DNA from: Pseudomonas sp. NBRC 111124
Lineage (GTDB): Bacteria; Pseudomonadota; Gammaproteobacteria; Pseudomonadales; Pseudomonadaceae
Length of the DNA stretch: 64,000 nt
Direction of reading: 5' to 3'
Assembly: GCF_001320245.1 (NCBI RefSeq)
Contig: NZ_BCBA01000007.1
Coordinates: 183,807 to 247,806, forward strand
Every line of letters begins with the position of its first letter. Position 1 is the stretch's first letter. The notes under the pieces are model-generated. The model made no database searches. It had not been told where the DNA came from and was given only the letters and a program-made list of their open reading frames with translations. Position numbers and translations under genes: made by a program. Shown here piece after piece: positions 29,974-37,281 of this stretch.

Positions 29974-29995
29974 GATAAGATTGCGCAAACTTGTC
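29974..29995. promoter_or_regulatory. Candidate TrpI operator
   Basis: A 22-bp inverted repeat centred on TTGCGCAA (29981-29988), with arms GATAAG and CTTGTC, is symmetric except at two base pairs. It is the only strong palindrome in the trpB/trpI gap, 20-41 bp before trpI and about 80 bp from the trpB start, where TrpI of P. aeruginosa is known to bind. Confidence 0.6.
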
Positions 29996-30014
29996 AGAAA
30001 AACTCACAGGTAAA

Positions 30015-30911
30015 ATGGCCCACGACCTCCCTCCCCTCAACGCCCTGCGTGCCTTCGAGGCCACTGCCCGGCTCAACAGCGTCAGCCAGGCGGCCGAAGC
30101 GCTGCACGTCACCCATGGCGCCGTCAGCCGGCAGATCAAGGTGCTTGAAGAGCACCTGGGCGTGGCCCTGTTCGTCAAGGACGGGCGCGGCATCAAACTC
30201 ACAGATGCAGGGATGCGCCTGCGTGACGCCAGTGGTGAGGCGTTCGACCGCCTGCGCAGTGTGTGCGCCGAGTTGAGCCGTGATGTGAGCGAGGCGCCAT
30301 TCGTGCTGGGCTGTTCCGGCAGCCTGCTGGCGCGCTGGTTCATCCCTCGGTTGGGGCGGCTGAAGGCCGACCTGCCCGAGTTACGCCTGCACCTGTCAGC
30401 GGGTGAAGGCGACCTCGACCCGCGTCGCCCCGGGCTGGATGCCCTGCTGGTATACGCCGAACCGCCATGGCCCGCGGACATGCAGGTCCACGTGCTGGCT
30501 CAGGAGCGCATCGGCCCGGTGCTAAGCCCACACTTCGCCGGCTTCGACCGCTTGCAGGCCGCACCTGCCAAGGCCCTGCTGGACGAAGCCGTGCTGCACA
30601 CCACCTCGCGCCCGCAGGCTTGGCCAACCTGGGCGACTGAACAAGGGCTGGAGGCTGGCGCGTTGAAGTACGGCCAGGCGTTCGAGCATTTGTATTACTT
30701 GCTGGAGGCCGCAGTTGCCGGCCTGGGTGTCGCGATCGCGCCACAACCTCTGGTTGCCGATGATCTGCGAGCGGGGCGCCTGAGCGCGCCATGGGGTTTT
30801 TCGCCGACCCCTGCCGCGCTGGCGCTGTGGGTACCTCGGCGCGCCGCAGACGGGCGCGCCGAGCAGTTGGCGCAGTGGTTACGCGCCGAGCTGACCAGGC
30901 AGAGTGCTTAG
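30015..30911 (+). CDS. trpI: LysR-family activator of trpBA
   Basis: 298 residues, ATG 30015. HTH at the N-terminus ([20 protein letters not shown], then [19 protein letters not shown]), close to the GcvA/TrpI branch. In pseudomonads TrpI activates trpBA when bound by indole-3-glycerol phosphate and represses itself. Its location divergent from trpB fixes the assignment. The stop overlaps the stop of the convergent DUF883 gene by 3 bp. Confidence 0.95.
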   Translation: MAHDLPPLNALRAFEATARLNSVSQAAEALHVTHGAVSRQIKVLEEHLGVALFVKDGRGIKLTDAGMRLRDASGEAFDRLRSVCAELSRDVSEAPFVLGCSGSLLARWFIPRLGRLKADLPELRLHLSAGEGDLDPRRPGLDALLVYAEPPWPADMQVHVLAQERIGPVLSPHFAGFDRLQAAPAKALLDEAVLHTTSRPQAWPTWATEQGLEAGALKYGQAFEHLYYLLEAAVAGLGVAIAPQPLVADDLRAGRLSAPWGFSPTPAALALWVPRRAADGRAEQLAQWLRAELTRQSA

Positions 30912-31231
30912 TTGCGCTTGCACAGCAGGTACGCCGCCAGCAGGCCGAGTGCCCCTATGGCAACGCCGGCAGTGGTATACGGGTGCTCCTGGGCGTAGTC
31001 GCGGGTGGCGATGCCGGTCTGGCGGGTGCGAGCCTTCACTTCTTCATAGGCATCGCTGACAAGGCTGCGCGAATGGCGCAGTGCGCTTTCGGCGTTGCTG
31101 CGCATTGCCTTCACCGACTTCTGGGTTTCCTCGGACGCATCGTGCTTCAGGTTCTCCAGGCTTTTCAGGAGGCTTTCGATCTCCGCTTCCATGCTTTCCA
31201 GGGACGATTTACGCAGCGAATTGCGGGGCAT
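30908..31231 (-). CDS. DUF883 (ElaB/YqjD-type) ribosome/membrane-associated protein
   Basis: 107 residues from ATG 31231 with AAGGAG eight bases upstream. A long charged, probably coiled-coil region (residues 10-80) leads to [21 protein letters not shown], a C-terminal tail anchor ending in basic residues. This is the layout of E. coli ElaB, YqjD and YgaM, stationary-phase inner-membrane proteins, of which YqjD binds ribosomes. Function here is inferred by family. Confidence 0.85.
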   Translation of the reverse strand: MPRNSLRKSSLESMEAEIESLLKSLENLKHDASEETQKSVKAMRSNAESALRHSRSLVSDAYEEVKARTRQTGIATRDYAQEHPYTTAGVAIGALGLLAAYLLCKRN

Positions 31232-31381
31232 GTTGACTCTCCTTTGCAGTATGGACTGTAAGGATTGCGACTCCGGAGCTGCGAGAAAGTGCGATCGAAC
31301 TTTACTGAACGGTGGCGGCTCGCAGGTAAACCAGGCCTGCGCTGCTAGGCTCAATCTCACTGTCACCCAAGGAGAGCGTTC

Positions 31382-31597
31382 ATGACCGATCATCACACGT
31401 ACAAGAAGATCGAGCTGGTGGGTTCGTCCCCCACCAGCATCGAAGAGGCGATCAACAATGCCCTGGCCGAAGCTGGCAAGAGCATCAAACACCTGGAGTG
31501 GTTCGAAGTGATCGATACCCGTGGCCACATCCGCGACAACAAGGCCGCGCATTTCCAGGTCACGCTGAAGGTTGGCTTCCGCATCGCCAACAGCTGA
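31382..31597 (+). CDS. Dodecin flavoprotein
   Basis: 71 residues, ATG 31382 with AAGGAGAG upstream. [20 protein letters not shown], then [18 protein letters not shown] matches the dodecin fold with its flavin-sandwiching tryptophan in EWFEV. Dodecins assemble as 12-mers that store or buffer free flavins. Monocistronic between two unrelated genes. Confidence 0.92.
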   Translation: MTDHHTYKKIELVGSSPTSIEEAINNALAEAGKSIKHLEWFEVIDTRGHIRDNKAAHFQVTLKVGFRIANS

Positions 31598-31644
31598 AAC
31601 ATTCGTGGGCTGGAATGGCCCGGCGTGATGGCGTTATAACACCG

Positions 31645-31667
31645 GAGGGTGCCTTGGCGGCGCCCTC
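31645..31667. terminator. Possible terminator hairpin after dodecin
   Basis: GAGGGTGCC pairs with GGCGCCCTC (one G-U pair) across TTGGC. The following GTGGTCTTTCTC is only weakly T-rich, so its efficiency is doubtful. Confidence 0.4.
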
Positions 31668-31701
31668 GTGGTCTTTCTCATCTGTACAAGGAATGCGATC
31701 G

Positions 31702-31923
31702 ATGAAGAAACTGATGCTGGCGGTGGGTTTGATGATGCTGGCCGGTGGGGCAATGGCCGCCGGTAAACCCTGTGAAGAGCTCAAGGCCGAGATCGCCTCG
31801 AAGCTCGATGCCAAGGGTGTGAAGGGTTACAAGCTGGAAATCGTCAAGAAGGGCGAGCCGGCTGGCAAGGTAATCGGCAGCTGTGAAGGCGGTAGCAAGG
31901 AGATTGTCTACCGCCGCGGCTAA
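31702..31923 (+). CDS. DUF1161 periplasmic protein, copy 1
   Basis: 73 residues, ATG 31702. A signal peptide (LMLAVGLMMLAGGAMA) precedes a mature peptide of about 53 residues beginning GKPCEELKAEI and containing a second cysteine in GSCEGG, probably a disulfide pair. DUF1161 family, function unknown. A close paralogue lies at 33621-33854; both share PCEELKAEI, YxLEIV and the GxCxGGxKxIxY ending. Confidence 0.85.
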   Translation: MKKLMLAVGLMMLAGGAMAAGKPCEELKAEIASKLDAKGVKGYKLEIVKKGEPAGKVIGSCEGGSKEIVYRRG

Positions 31924-31935
31924 TGCGATGGTTTT

Positions 31936-31957
31936 CTTCGCGGGCTTGCCCGCGAAG
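31936..31957. repeat. Short REP-type palindrome E
   Basis: CTTCGCGGGC and GCCCGCGAAG flank TT in a perfect 22-bp inverted repeat, a single REP-like unit between convergent DUF1161 and luciferase-like genes. May double as a terminator. Confidence 0.75.
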
Positions 31958-31961
31958 ATAC

Positions 31962-32966
31962 TTACTCGGCCTTGAGGGCCTGTGCCATCAGCTCATAGGA
32001 TCGAATGCGATCCGCATGCTCATACAGGTCACAGGTAAAGATCAGCTCATCCGCCCCAGTCTGCTCCAGCAGCACTTCCACCTTGGCCCTCACCTTCTGC
32101 GGGCTGCCGATCATCGCCAGGCCGAGGAAACTCCCCACCGCATCGCGCTCATGGGGCAGCCACAGCCCATCCATGCTCGGCACAGGCGGCTTCTGCATCA
32201 GGCTCTGGCCTCGAATCAACGCCAGAATGCGCTGGTACACCGAGGTTGCGAGGTATTCGGCTTCTTCGTCCGTTTCTGCCACCACCATCGGAATCCCCAG
32301 CATCACATAGGGCTTGTCCAGTGTGGTCGAAGGCTTGAAGTGGTCGCGATAGATGCGGATCGCCTCATGCATGTAGCGCGGGGCGAAGTGCGAGGCAAAG
32401 GCGTACGGCATGCCGCGCATGCCGGCCAGCTGGGCGCTGAACAAGCTCGAACCGAGCAGCCACAGGGGGACGTCGGTGTCGTGACCGGGCACGGCGATCA
32501 CCTTTTGATCATCGGTGCGTGGGCCGAGGTAGCGCGACAGCTCCTCGACATCATCCGGGAAATCGTCGGCGCTGCCAGCGCGGTCGCGACGCAGGGCGTA
32601 GGCGGTCATCTGGTCGGAGCCTGGCGCACGGCCAAGGCCCAGGTCGATGCGGCCAGGATACAGGCTGGCCAAGGTACCGAACTGTTCGGCGATCACCAGT
32701 GGCGCATGGTTGGGCAACATGATGCCGCCAGAACCGACGCGGATGGTCGAAGTGCCACCCGCCAGGTAGCCGATCAGTACAGAAGTGGCCGAACTGGCGA
32801 TGCCGTCCATATTGTGGTGCTCGGCCACCCAGAAGCGGTTGTAGCCAAACCGTTCGACATGCCGAGCCAGGTCCAGCGAGTTGTGCAGCGATTGCGCCGG
32901 GCCTTTGTCGGCGCGCACGGGCACCAGGTCGAGGGTAGAAATCTTCAGGTCACGCAGCTGCGTCAT
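31962..32966 (-). CDS. Luciferase-like flavin-dependent monooxygenase
   Basis: 334 residues, ATG 32966. [26 protein letters not shown] and [25 protein letters not shown] are hallmarks of the bacterial luciferase family, subgroup with YhbW/MsnO8. The (beta/alpha)8 barrel binds FMNH2; the substrate is unknown. No flavin reductase is adjacent. Upstream gap shared with the divergent OsmC gene. Confidence 0.88.
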   Translation of the reverse strand: MTQLRDLKISTLDLVPVRADKGPAQSLHNSLDLARHVERFGYNRFWVAEHHNMDGIASSATSVLIGYLAGGTSTIRVGSGGIMLPNHAPLVIAEQFGTLASLYPGRIDLGLGRAPGSDQMTAYALRRDRAGSADDFPDDVEELSRYLGPRTDDQKVIAVPGHDTDVPLWLLGSSLFSAQLAGMRGMPYAFASHFAPRYMHEAIRIYRDHFKPSTTLDKPYVMLGIPMVVAETDEEAEYLATSVYQRILALIRGQSLMQKPPVPSMDGLWLPHERDAVGSFLGLAMIGSPQKVRAKVEVLLEQTGADELIFTCDLYEHADRIRSYELMAQALKAE

Positions 32967-33083
32967 CGGAGCCTCCGCAAGAGTGGTTGGCCCGGAGGCC
33001 CTTTTGACTCTGTATGGGCAGATTTGAAGGATTCAATGCTTACTGAGCGATTGCTCTGAACTTGCCGTAGGACGCTGACCTCG

Positions 33084-33095
33084 TAACTGTAGTTA
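33084..33095. promoter_or_regulatory. Short palindrome upstream of the OsmC gene
   Basis: TAACT-GT-AGTTA lies 26 bp before the OsmC start, followed by another TAAC. It could be an operator for a redox or MarR-type repressor; no specific regulator is identifiable. Confidence 0.3.
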
Positions 33096-33120
33096 AGTAA
33101 CCCTACGACCAGGAGGCATC

Positions 33121-33546
33121 ATGAAAAAGACGGCATCGGCGATCTGGCAAGGTGGCCTGAAGGATGGCAAAGGCCTGCTTTCGACCGAGAGCGGCGCTCT
33201 CAAGCAGAACCCCTACGGTTTCAATACCCGTTTCGAAGGTTCGCCCGGGACCAACCCGGAAGAACTGATCGGCGCGGCCCATGCCGGATGTTTCTCTATG
33301 GCGTTGTCGATGATGCTCGGTGAAGCTGGGCTCACTGCCGATCGCATCGATACCATTGCCGAGGTCACGCTGGACAAGCAGCCCGACGGTTTTGCGATCA
33401 CCGCCGTGCACCTCATCCTCAAGGCCAAGGTGCCGGGGGCCAGTGAAGCGCAGTTCCTCGAAATCGCCAACAAGGCCAAGGCCGGTTGCCCGGTGTCGAA
33501 GGTGCTTAACGCGAAGATCAGCCTGGACGCCGCGTTGGTGGGCTAA
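33121..33546 (+). CDS. osmC: OsmC-family peroxidase
   Basis: 141 residues, ATG 33121 with AGGAGG upstream. The two redox cysteines of the OsmC/Ohr family are present in AHAGCFSMAL (Cys57) and AKAGCPVSK (Cys123), and the start KKTASAIWQGGLKDGKGLLS places it in the OsmC branch rather than Ohr. It reduces organic hydroperoxides in the cytoplasm, usually under stationary-phase or osmotic control. Confidence 0.92.
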   Translation: MKKTASAIWQGGLKDGKGLLSTESGALKQNPYGFNTRFEGSPGTNPEELIGAAHAGCFSMALSMMLGEAGLTADRIDTIAEVTLDKQPDGFAITAVHLILKAKVPGASEAQFLEIANKAKAGCPVSKVLNAKISLDAALVG

Positions 33547-33620
33547 GGCGGCGCAACGGCGGCGGTTTGCTGTAGTCTAAACAGCGTCGGCAGCTCAGCT
33601 GCCTTGCCAGGAGCCGTTCC

Positions 33621-33854
33621 ATGATTCGCGTAGCAATCGCCGTGCTGGCTTCGCTTGTGGCCACTTCTGCATTGGCGGCGGTAAAACCGTGCGAAGAACT
33701 CAAGGCCGAGATTGAAGCCAAGATCCAGGCCCAGGGTGTGATGTCCTACACGCTGGAAATCGTGCCCAACAGTGAGGTCAAGGATCAGAACATGATCGTC
33801 GGCACCTGTGATGGCGGGACGAAGAAGATCATCTACCAGAAGAACGACCGGTAA
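33621..33854 (+). CDS. DUF1161 periplasmic protein, copy 2
   Basis: 77 residues, ATG 33621. Signal peptide (VAIAVLASLVATSALA), then VKPCEELKAEIEAKIQ and GTCDGGTKKIIY; two cysteines as in copy 1. The paralogue 1.7 kb upstream has the same orientation, and the two enclose the luciferase-like and OsmC genes. Function unknown. Confidence 0.85.
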   Translation: MIRVAIAVLASLVATSALAAVKPCEELKAEIEAKIQAQGVMSYTLEIVPNSEVKDQNMIVGTCDGGTKKIIYQKNDR

Positions 33855-33857
33855 ATG

Positions 33858-33883
33858 ACTGGGGCCGCAAATGCGGCCCCAGT
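33858..33883. terminator. Strong hairpin at a convergent junction
   Basis: ACTGGGGCCGC pairs perfectly with GCGGCCCCAGT across AAAT. It lies between the DUF1161 stop (33854) and the lipoprotein stop (33887). No T-run on either side; termination may need other factors. Confidence 0.6.
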
Positions 33884-33886
33884 GCT

Positions 33887-34300
33887 TCAGGGTATGCAGA
33901 ACACGTCGCTTGGCTCGTTCAACAGCACCTTGCGGCTGGCGTCGTAGAGCAGCACCTGCGGCTCCATCACCGGTGCCCGCGCCTCCAGGCGATAGCGCTC
34001 GCCGGCCTTGAATTCGTCGAAGCGTACGGTCAGGTAGCAGGTCCGCTCCTTGGGGCTGGTGAGCATGCCGCCGGCATAGATTTCATAGTCGAACCGCACC
34101 ACCAGCTCATGCTTGCCAGGGGTTACCTGGAAGTAGCGGCCATCGTCCAGGCGCTGGCCGTCGAGGCGATCGGCCATCAGAATGCGGCCAGGGGTCACGG
34201 TATAGAGGTCGACCCAGGCCTTGGCAGGGTCGACGGGCGGCAAGGGGCTGGCGCAAGCCCCCAGTGCACTGAGGGCGATCAGCATCATGGGCTGGCGCAT
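33887..34300 (-). CDS. Small lipoprotein, sister copy 1
   Basis: 137 residues from ATG 34300, GGGAG eight bases upstream. A lipoprotein signal (LIALSALGAC) gives a processed cysteine near residue 16. The mature part shows AWVDLYT, RYFQVTPGKHELVVRFDYE and CYLTVRFDEFKAGERYRLEA, a beta-rich fold. It has the same length and pattern as the adjacent gene at 34356-34769, showing an old tandem duplication. Function unknown; outer-membrane attachment likely (residues after Cys: ASPL). Confidence 0.8.
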   Translation of the reverse strand: MRQPMMLIALSALGACASPLPPVDPAKAWVDLYTVTPGRILMADRLDGQRLDDGRYFQVTPGKHELVVRFDYEIYAGGMLTSPKERTCYLTVRFDEFKAGERYRLEARAPVMEPQVLLYDASRKVLLNEPSDVFCIP

Positions 34301-34355
34301 GGCAAAACTCCCACTCGCGATACACGAGTTACAAGCATAGCGCCGTTTGTGCCGT

Positions 34356-34769
34356 TCAGGTGCGTTGGCAACCCGCTGGCAGGCCCTGCCCGACCAGTTT
34401 CTGCTGGTGGTCGTACAGCTTGATCCAGGGGCGGAAGCCGATGCTGCCGGCATGCAGCTGGTAGCGCTGACCGGCGCTGAAGTCCTTGAAGGTCAGCTTG
34501 ACCTGGCAATCGCGCCACAGTGGCTCGTCGACCGGGCCGATATTGCTCGGCGTGACCGGGAACTGATAGCGCACGGTCAGCTCGTGGCTGCCGGGCTGCA
34601 CTTCGAAGTAGCGGCTGTCGGCCCAGTCGCGCTCGTCCACCTGTGTCGCATCCAGCGACGTATCGCCGTAGGGGCTGAGGTCGACCCAGGCCAGGTTCGG
34701 GTCCGGGTCAGGCAGGGTCGAACAGGCAGATACCAGCAGCAATGAGCCGGTGACCAACAGTGCACGCAT
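34356..34769 (-). CDS. Small lipoprotein, sister copy 2
   Basis: 137 residues from ATG 34769 with GGGGGAG upstream. Signal LLVTGSLLLVSAC with the lipobox cysteine at about 16. Mature motifs AWVDLSPYGD, RYFEVQPGSHELTVRYQF and CQVKLTFKDFSAGQRYQLHA align with copy 1. Two similar genes in tandem, 55 bp apart, same strand. Function unknown. Confidence 0.8.
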   Translation of the reverse strand: MRALLVTGSLLLVSACSTLPDPDPNLAWVDLSPYGDTSLDATQVDERDWADSRYFEVQPGSHELTVRYQFPVTPSNIGPVDEPLWRDCQVKLTFKDFSAGQRYQLHAGSIGFRPWIKLYDHQQKLVGQGLPAGCQRT

Positions 34770-34836
34770 GGCGAAACTCCCCCTTGGCGAGATAGTCTTG
34801 GAGCGCATTGGCCCTGAGCGAGATGGATAGCCCCAG

Positions 34837-35919
34837 ATGGATCTCTTTGTTCTTTTCAAGCGCTCAGGCCCTGGGCCACTCGACCGCCTTTTCAGGGCTT
34901 TGGTTCCGCTGCTGGGCGCCTTTCTGCTGAACGGTTGCAGTACCTTGGGCTATTACGGTCAGTTGGCCGAGGGGCAATGGCAGCTGTTACGGGCCCGTCA
35001 GCCTGTGGACACGGTGATCGCCGACCCCGCCAGCAGCCCGATGTTGCGGGCGCGTCTCGCCCACGCCGAAGATGCGCGGGTATTTGCCAGCGAACAGCTG
35101 AAACTCCCTGATAACCGCAGCTACAGGCTCTATGCCGACCTGCATCGCCCCTATGTGGTGTGGAACGTGTTCGCAACACCCGAACTGTCGCTGCAGCCCG
35201 TGACGCATTGCTTCCCCATCGCCGGCTGCGTCGCCTACCGTGGCTACTACCGCCAGGGTGCAGCGCGGGGTGCGGCGGCGTTGATGCGCGAGCAAGGCCT
35301 GGATGTATATGTGAGCGGGGTCGAAGCCTACTCGACGTTGGGCTGGTTCGATGACCCGATCCTGTCGTCGATGGTCGGCTGGGGGGATGAGCGGCTGGCC
35401 ACGCTGATCTTCCATGAGCTGGCCCATCAGCGCTTTTATGTGCAGGATGACACCGAGTTCAACGAGTCATTCGCCACCTTCGTCGAGCAGGAAGGCACGC
35501 GGCAATGGCGCGCAGCGCGCGGGCTAGCGGCGATCGGGACGGATCAGTTGCAGCAGAGTGACCAGTTCATCCGCTTGGTGCTGGCCAGCCGCGAGCGGTT
35601 GCAGGCGATTTATGCAGGGCCCTTGGACGATGCGCACAAGCGGGTGGCCAAGCAGGCGGAGTTCGAGCGCTTGCGCAGTGAATACAAGCAGGTGCGGGAC
35701 AGCCAGTGGAAGGGCGACAAGCGCTATGACGCCTGGATCTATTCGCCGTTGAGCAATGCCAAGTTGTTGCCGTTCGGGCTTTATGACCAGTGGGTGCCGG
35801 CGTTTTCGGCTTTGTTCCGCGAGGTGAATGGGGACTGGTCGCAGTTTTACCTGCGGGTTGAGCAGCTTGGGCGGTTGCCGGCTGCGGACAGGAAGGCGGC
35901 GTTGCAGCGGTTGATATGA
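34837..35919 (+). CDS. Lipoprotein zinc aminopeptidase (COG4324 family)
   Basis: 360 residues, ATG 34837. A 20-residue cytosolic head leads into a hydrophobic stretch ending LLNGC (Cys34), a lipobox. The metal motif HELAH is at 193-197, followed by NESFATFVEQEG, which provides the third ligand glutamate as in gluzincin peptidases. The rest matches the predicted aminopeptidase family of proteobacteria. Substrate unknown; cell-envelope peptide trimming is plausible. Divergent from the two small lipoproteins. Confidence 0.85.
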   Translation: MDLFVLFKRSGPGPLDRLFRALVPLLGAFLLNGCSTLGYYGQLAEGQWQLLRARQPVDTVIADPASSPMLRARLAHAEDARVFASEQLKLPDNRSYRLYADLHRPYVVWNVFATPELSLQPVTHCFPIAGCVAYRGYYRQGAARGAAALMREQGLDVYVSGVEAYSTLGWFDDPILSSMVGWGDERLATLIFHELAHQRFYVQDDTEFNESFATFVEQEGTRQWRAARGLAAIGTDQLQQSDQFIRLVLASRERLQAIYAGPLDDAHKRVAKQAEFERLRSEYKQVRDSQWKGDKRYDAWIYSPLSNAKLLPFGLYDQWVPAFSALFREVNGDWSQFYLRVEQLGRLPAADRKAALQRLI

Positions 35920-35932
35920 GCCTGTGAGATCT

Positions 35933-35953
35933 TGGGGCTGCTTAGCAGCCCCA
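35933..35953. terminator. Hairpin between convergent genes
   Basis: TGGGGCTGC pairs with GCAGCCCCA across TTA, between the aminopeptidase stop (35919) and the HAD gene stop (35960). No T-tract. Confidence 0.55.
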
Positions 35954-35959
35954 TGGCCC

Positions 35960-36634
35960 TCAACCGCGGATAAAGGCCTGATGCATATCGGCCACGGTAG
36001 CGAAGTGAAAATTTGGCGCCTCGGCTACCAGCTCTTCCTTGCTTCCAAACCCATACCCTACCGCCACCGCCTGCAAGCCATTGCTGCGCGCCCCGATCAG
36101 GTCATGCTTGCGGTCGCCGATCATCAGCGTCTGCGCTGGATCCAGCCCTTCCTGATCCAGCAAATGGCGGATCAGCTCGACCTTGTTGGTCCGCGTGCCA
36201 TCCAGCTCGCTGCCGTAGATCACCTTGAAGTGGTGGTCGAAAGCAAAGTGCCGGGCAATTTCCCGGGCGAATTCCCAGGGTTTGGACGTGGCGATATACA
36301 GCGTCCGGCCCTGCCCGTTCAGGGCTTCCAGCAGCTCTGGCACGCCTTCGAACACCAGGTTTTCGTACAAACCCGTGACACGGAAACGCTCCCGGTAGAA
36401 ATTCACCGCTTCCCATGCCTTGGCTTCATCGAAGCTGTAGAACTGCATGAAGGCCTGCAGCAGTGGCGGGCCAATGAAGTGTTCGAGGCGGGTCAGGTCG
36501 GGCTCGTCGATGCCCAGCTTGGCCAGGGCGTACTGGATCGAGCGGGTGATGCCCTGACGCGGGTCGGTCAAGGTACCGTCGAGGTCGAAGAGGATGTTCT
36601 GCTGATGCATGTTCGTCTCGGTAGTCGGGTTCAT
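35960..36634 (-). CDS. HAD-family phosphatase (Gph-like)
   Basis: 224 residues from ATG 36634, which overlaps the stop of the upstream gene (ATGA) and so suggests coupling; a second ATG at 36610 would give 216 residues. FDLDGTLTDP (Asp17, Asp19) is HAD motif I, ATSKPWEFA motif II, and GDRKHDLIGA motif IV. Similar to phosphoglycolate phosphatases; the true substrate is not clear. Located next to a gamma-carbonic anhydrase and prlC, as in P. aeruginosa (PA0065-PA0067, from memory). Confidence 0.88.
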   Translation of the reverse strand: MNPTTETNMHQQNILFDLDGTLTDPRQGITRSIQYALAKLGIDEPDLTRLEHFIGPPLLQAFMQFYSFDEAKAWEAVNFYRERFRVTGLYENLVFEGVPELLEALNGQGRTLYIATSKPWEFAREIARHFAFDHHFKVIYGSELDGTRTNKVELIRHLLDQEGLDPAQTLMIGDRKHDLIGARSNGLQAVAVGYGFGSKEELVAEAPNFHFATVADMHQAFIRG

Positions 36635-37179
36635 TCCGGTTGGTCGTAGCCTTCGGCCAAGTGCTGGTCCTTGAGCTTGACGTAGTTGCCGGCGCTGTAA
36701 GGGAAGAAGGCGTGCTCCTGTTCGTTGAGCAACCTGACCTGTTTCACCGGGCTGCCCATGTACAGGTAGCCACTGACCAGGCGTTTGCCTGGCGGCACCA
36801 GGCTGCCGGCACCGATGATCACTTCGTCTTCGACAATGGCGCCATCCATGATGGTGCTGCCCATGCCGACCAGAATGCGGTTGCCCAGGGTGCAGCCATG
36901 CAGCATCACCTTGTGGCCGATGGTCACCTCGTCACCGATGATCAGCGGATAACCGTCGGGGTTGAAGGGCCCGGCATGGGTGATGTGCAGCACGCTGCCG
37001 TCCTGCACGCTGGTGCGCGCGCCAATGCGGATGCGGTGCATGTCGCCGCGGATCACCGTCAGCGGCCAGACAGAGCTGTCCTCGCCGATTTCCACATCGC
37101 CCAGGACCACCGCCGATCGGTCGACGAAAGCCCGGAGTCCCACTTTCGGAGTGTGTTGCTGGAAACTGCGGATGGCCAT
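36631..37179 (-). CDS. Gamma-carbonic anhydrase family protein
   Basis: 182 residues from ATG 37179; ATG 37194 would add five residues and neither has a strong ribosome site. Left-handed beta-helix hexapeptide repeats run through residues 20-140 (VVLGDVEIGEDSSVWPLTVI). Histidines in SVLHITH, IGHK and MLHGC (about residues 65-94) are the zinc ligands of the family. E. coli relatives YrdA and CaiE have weak or no carbonic anhydrase activity, so function is open. Confidence 0.9.
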   Translation of the reverse strand: MAIRSFQQHTPKVGLRAFVDRSAVVLGDVEIGEDSSVWPLTVIRGDMHRIRIGARTSVQDGSVLHITHAGPFNPDGYPLIIGDEVTIGHKVMLHGCTLGNRILVGMGSTIMDGAIVEDEVIIGAGSLVPPGKRLVSGYLYMGSPVKQVRLLNEQEHAFFPYSAGNYVKLKDQHLAEGYDQPE

Positions 37180-37281
37180 GATAGCGTCTCTCATCTGTGC
37201 CGATAGGCAGGCTGCCTGCTGCGGTCGGCGACGATTGTAATTAAGATGGGGCAGTGTTTCTCCTGCCAAGGTATCCGAACC

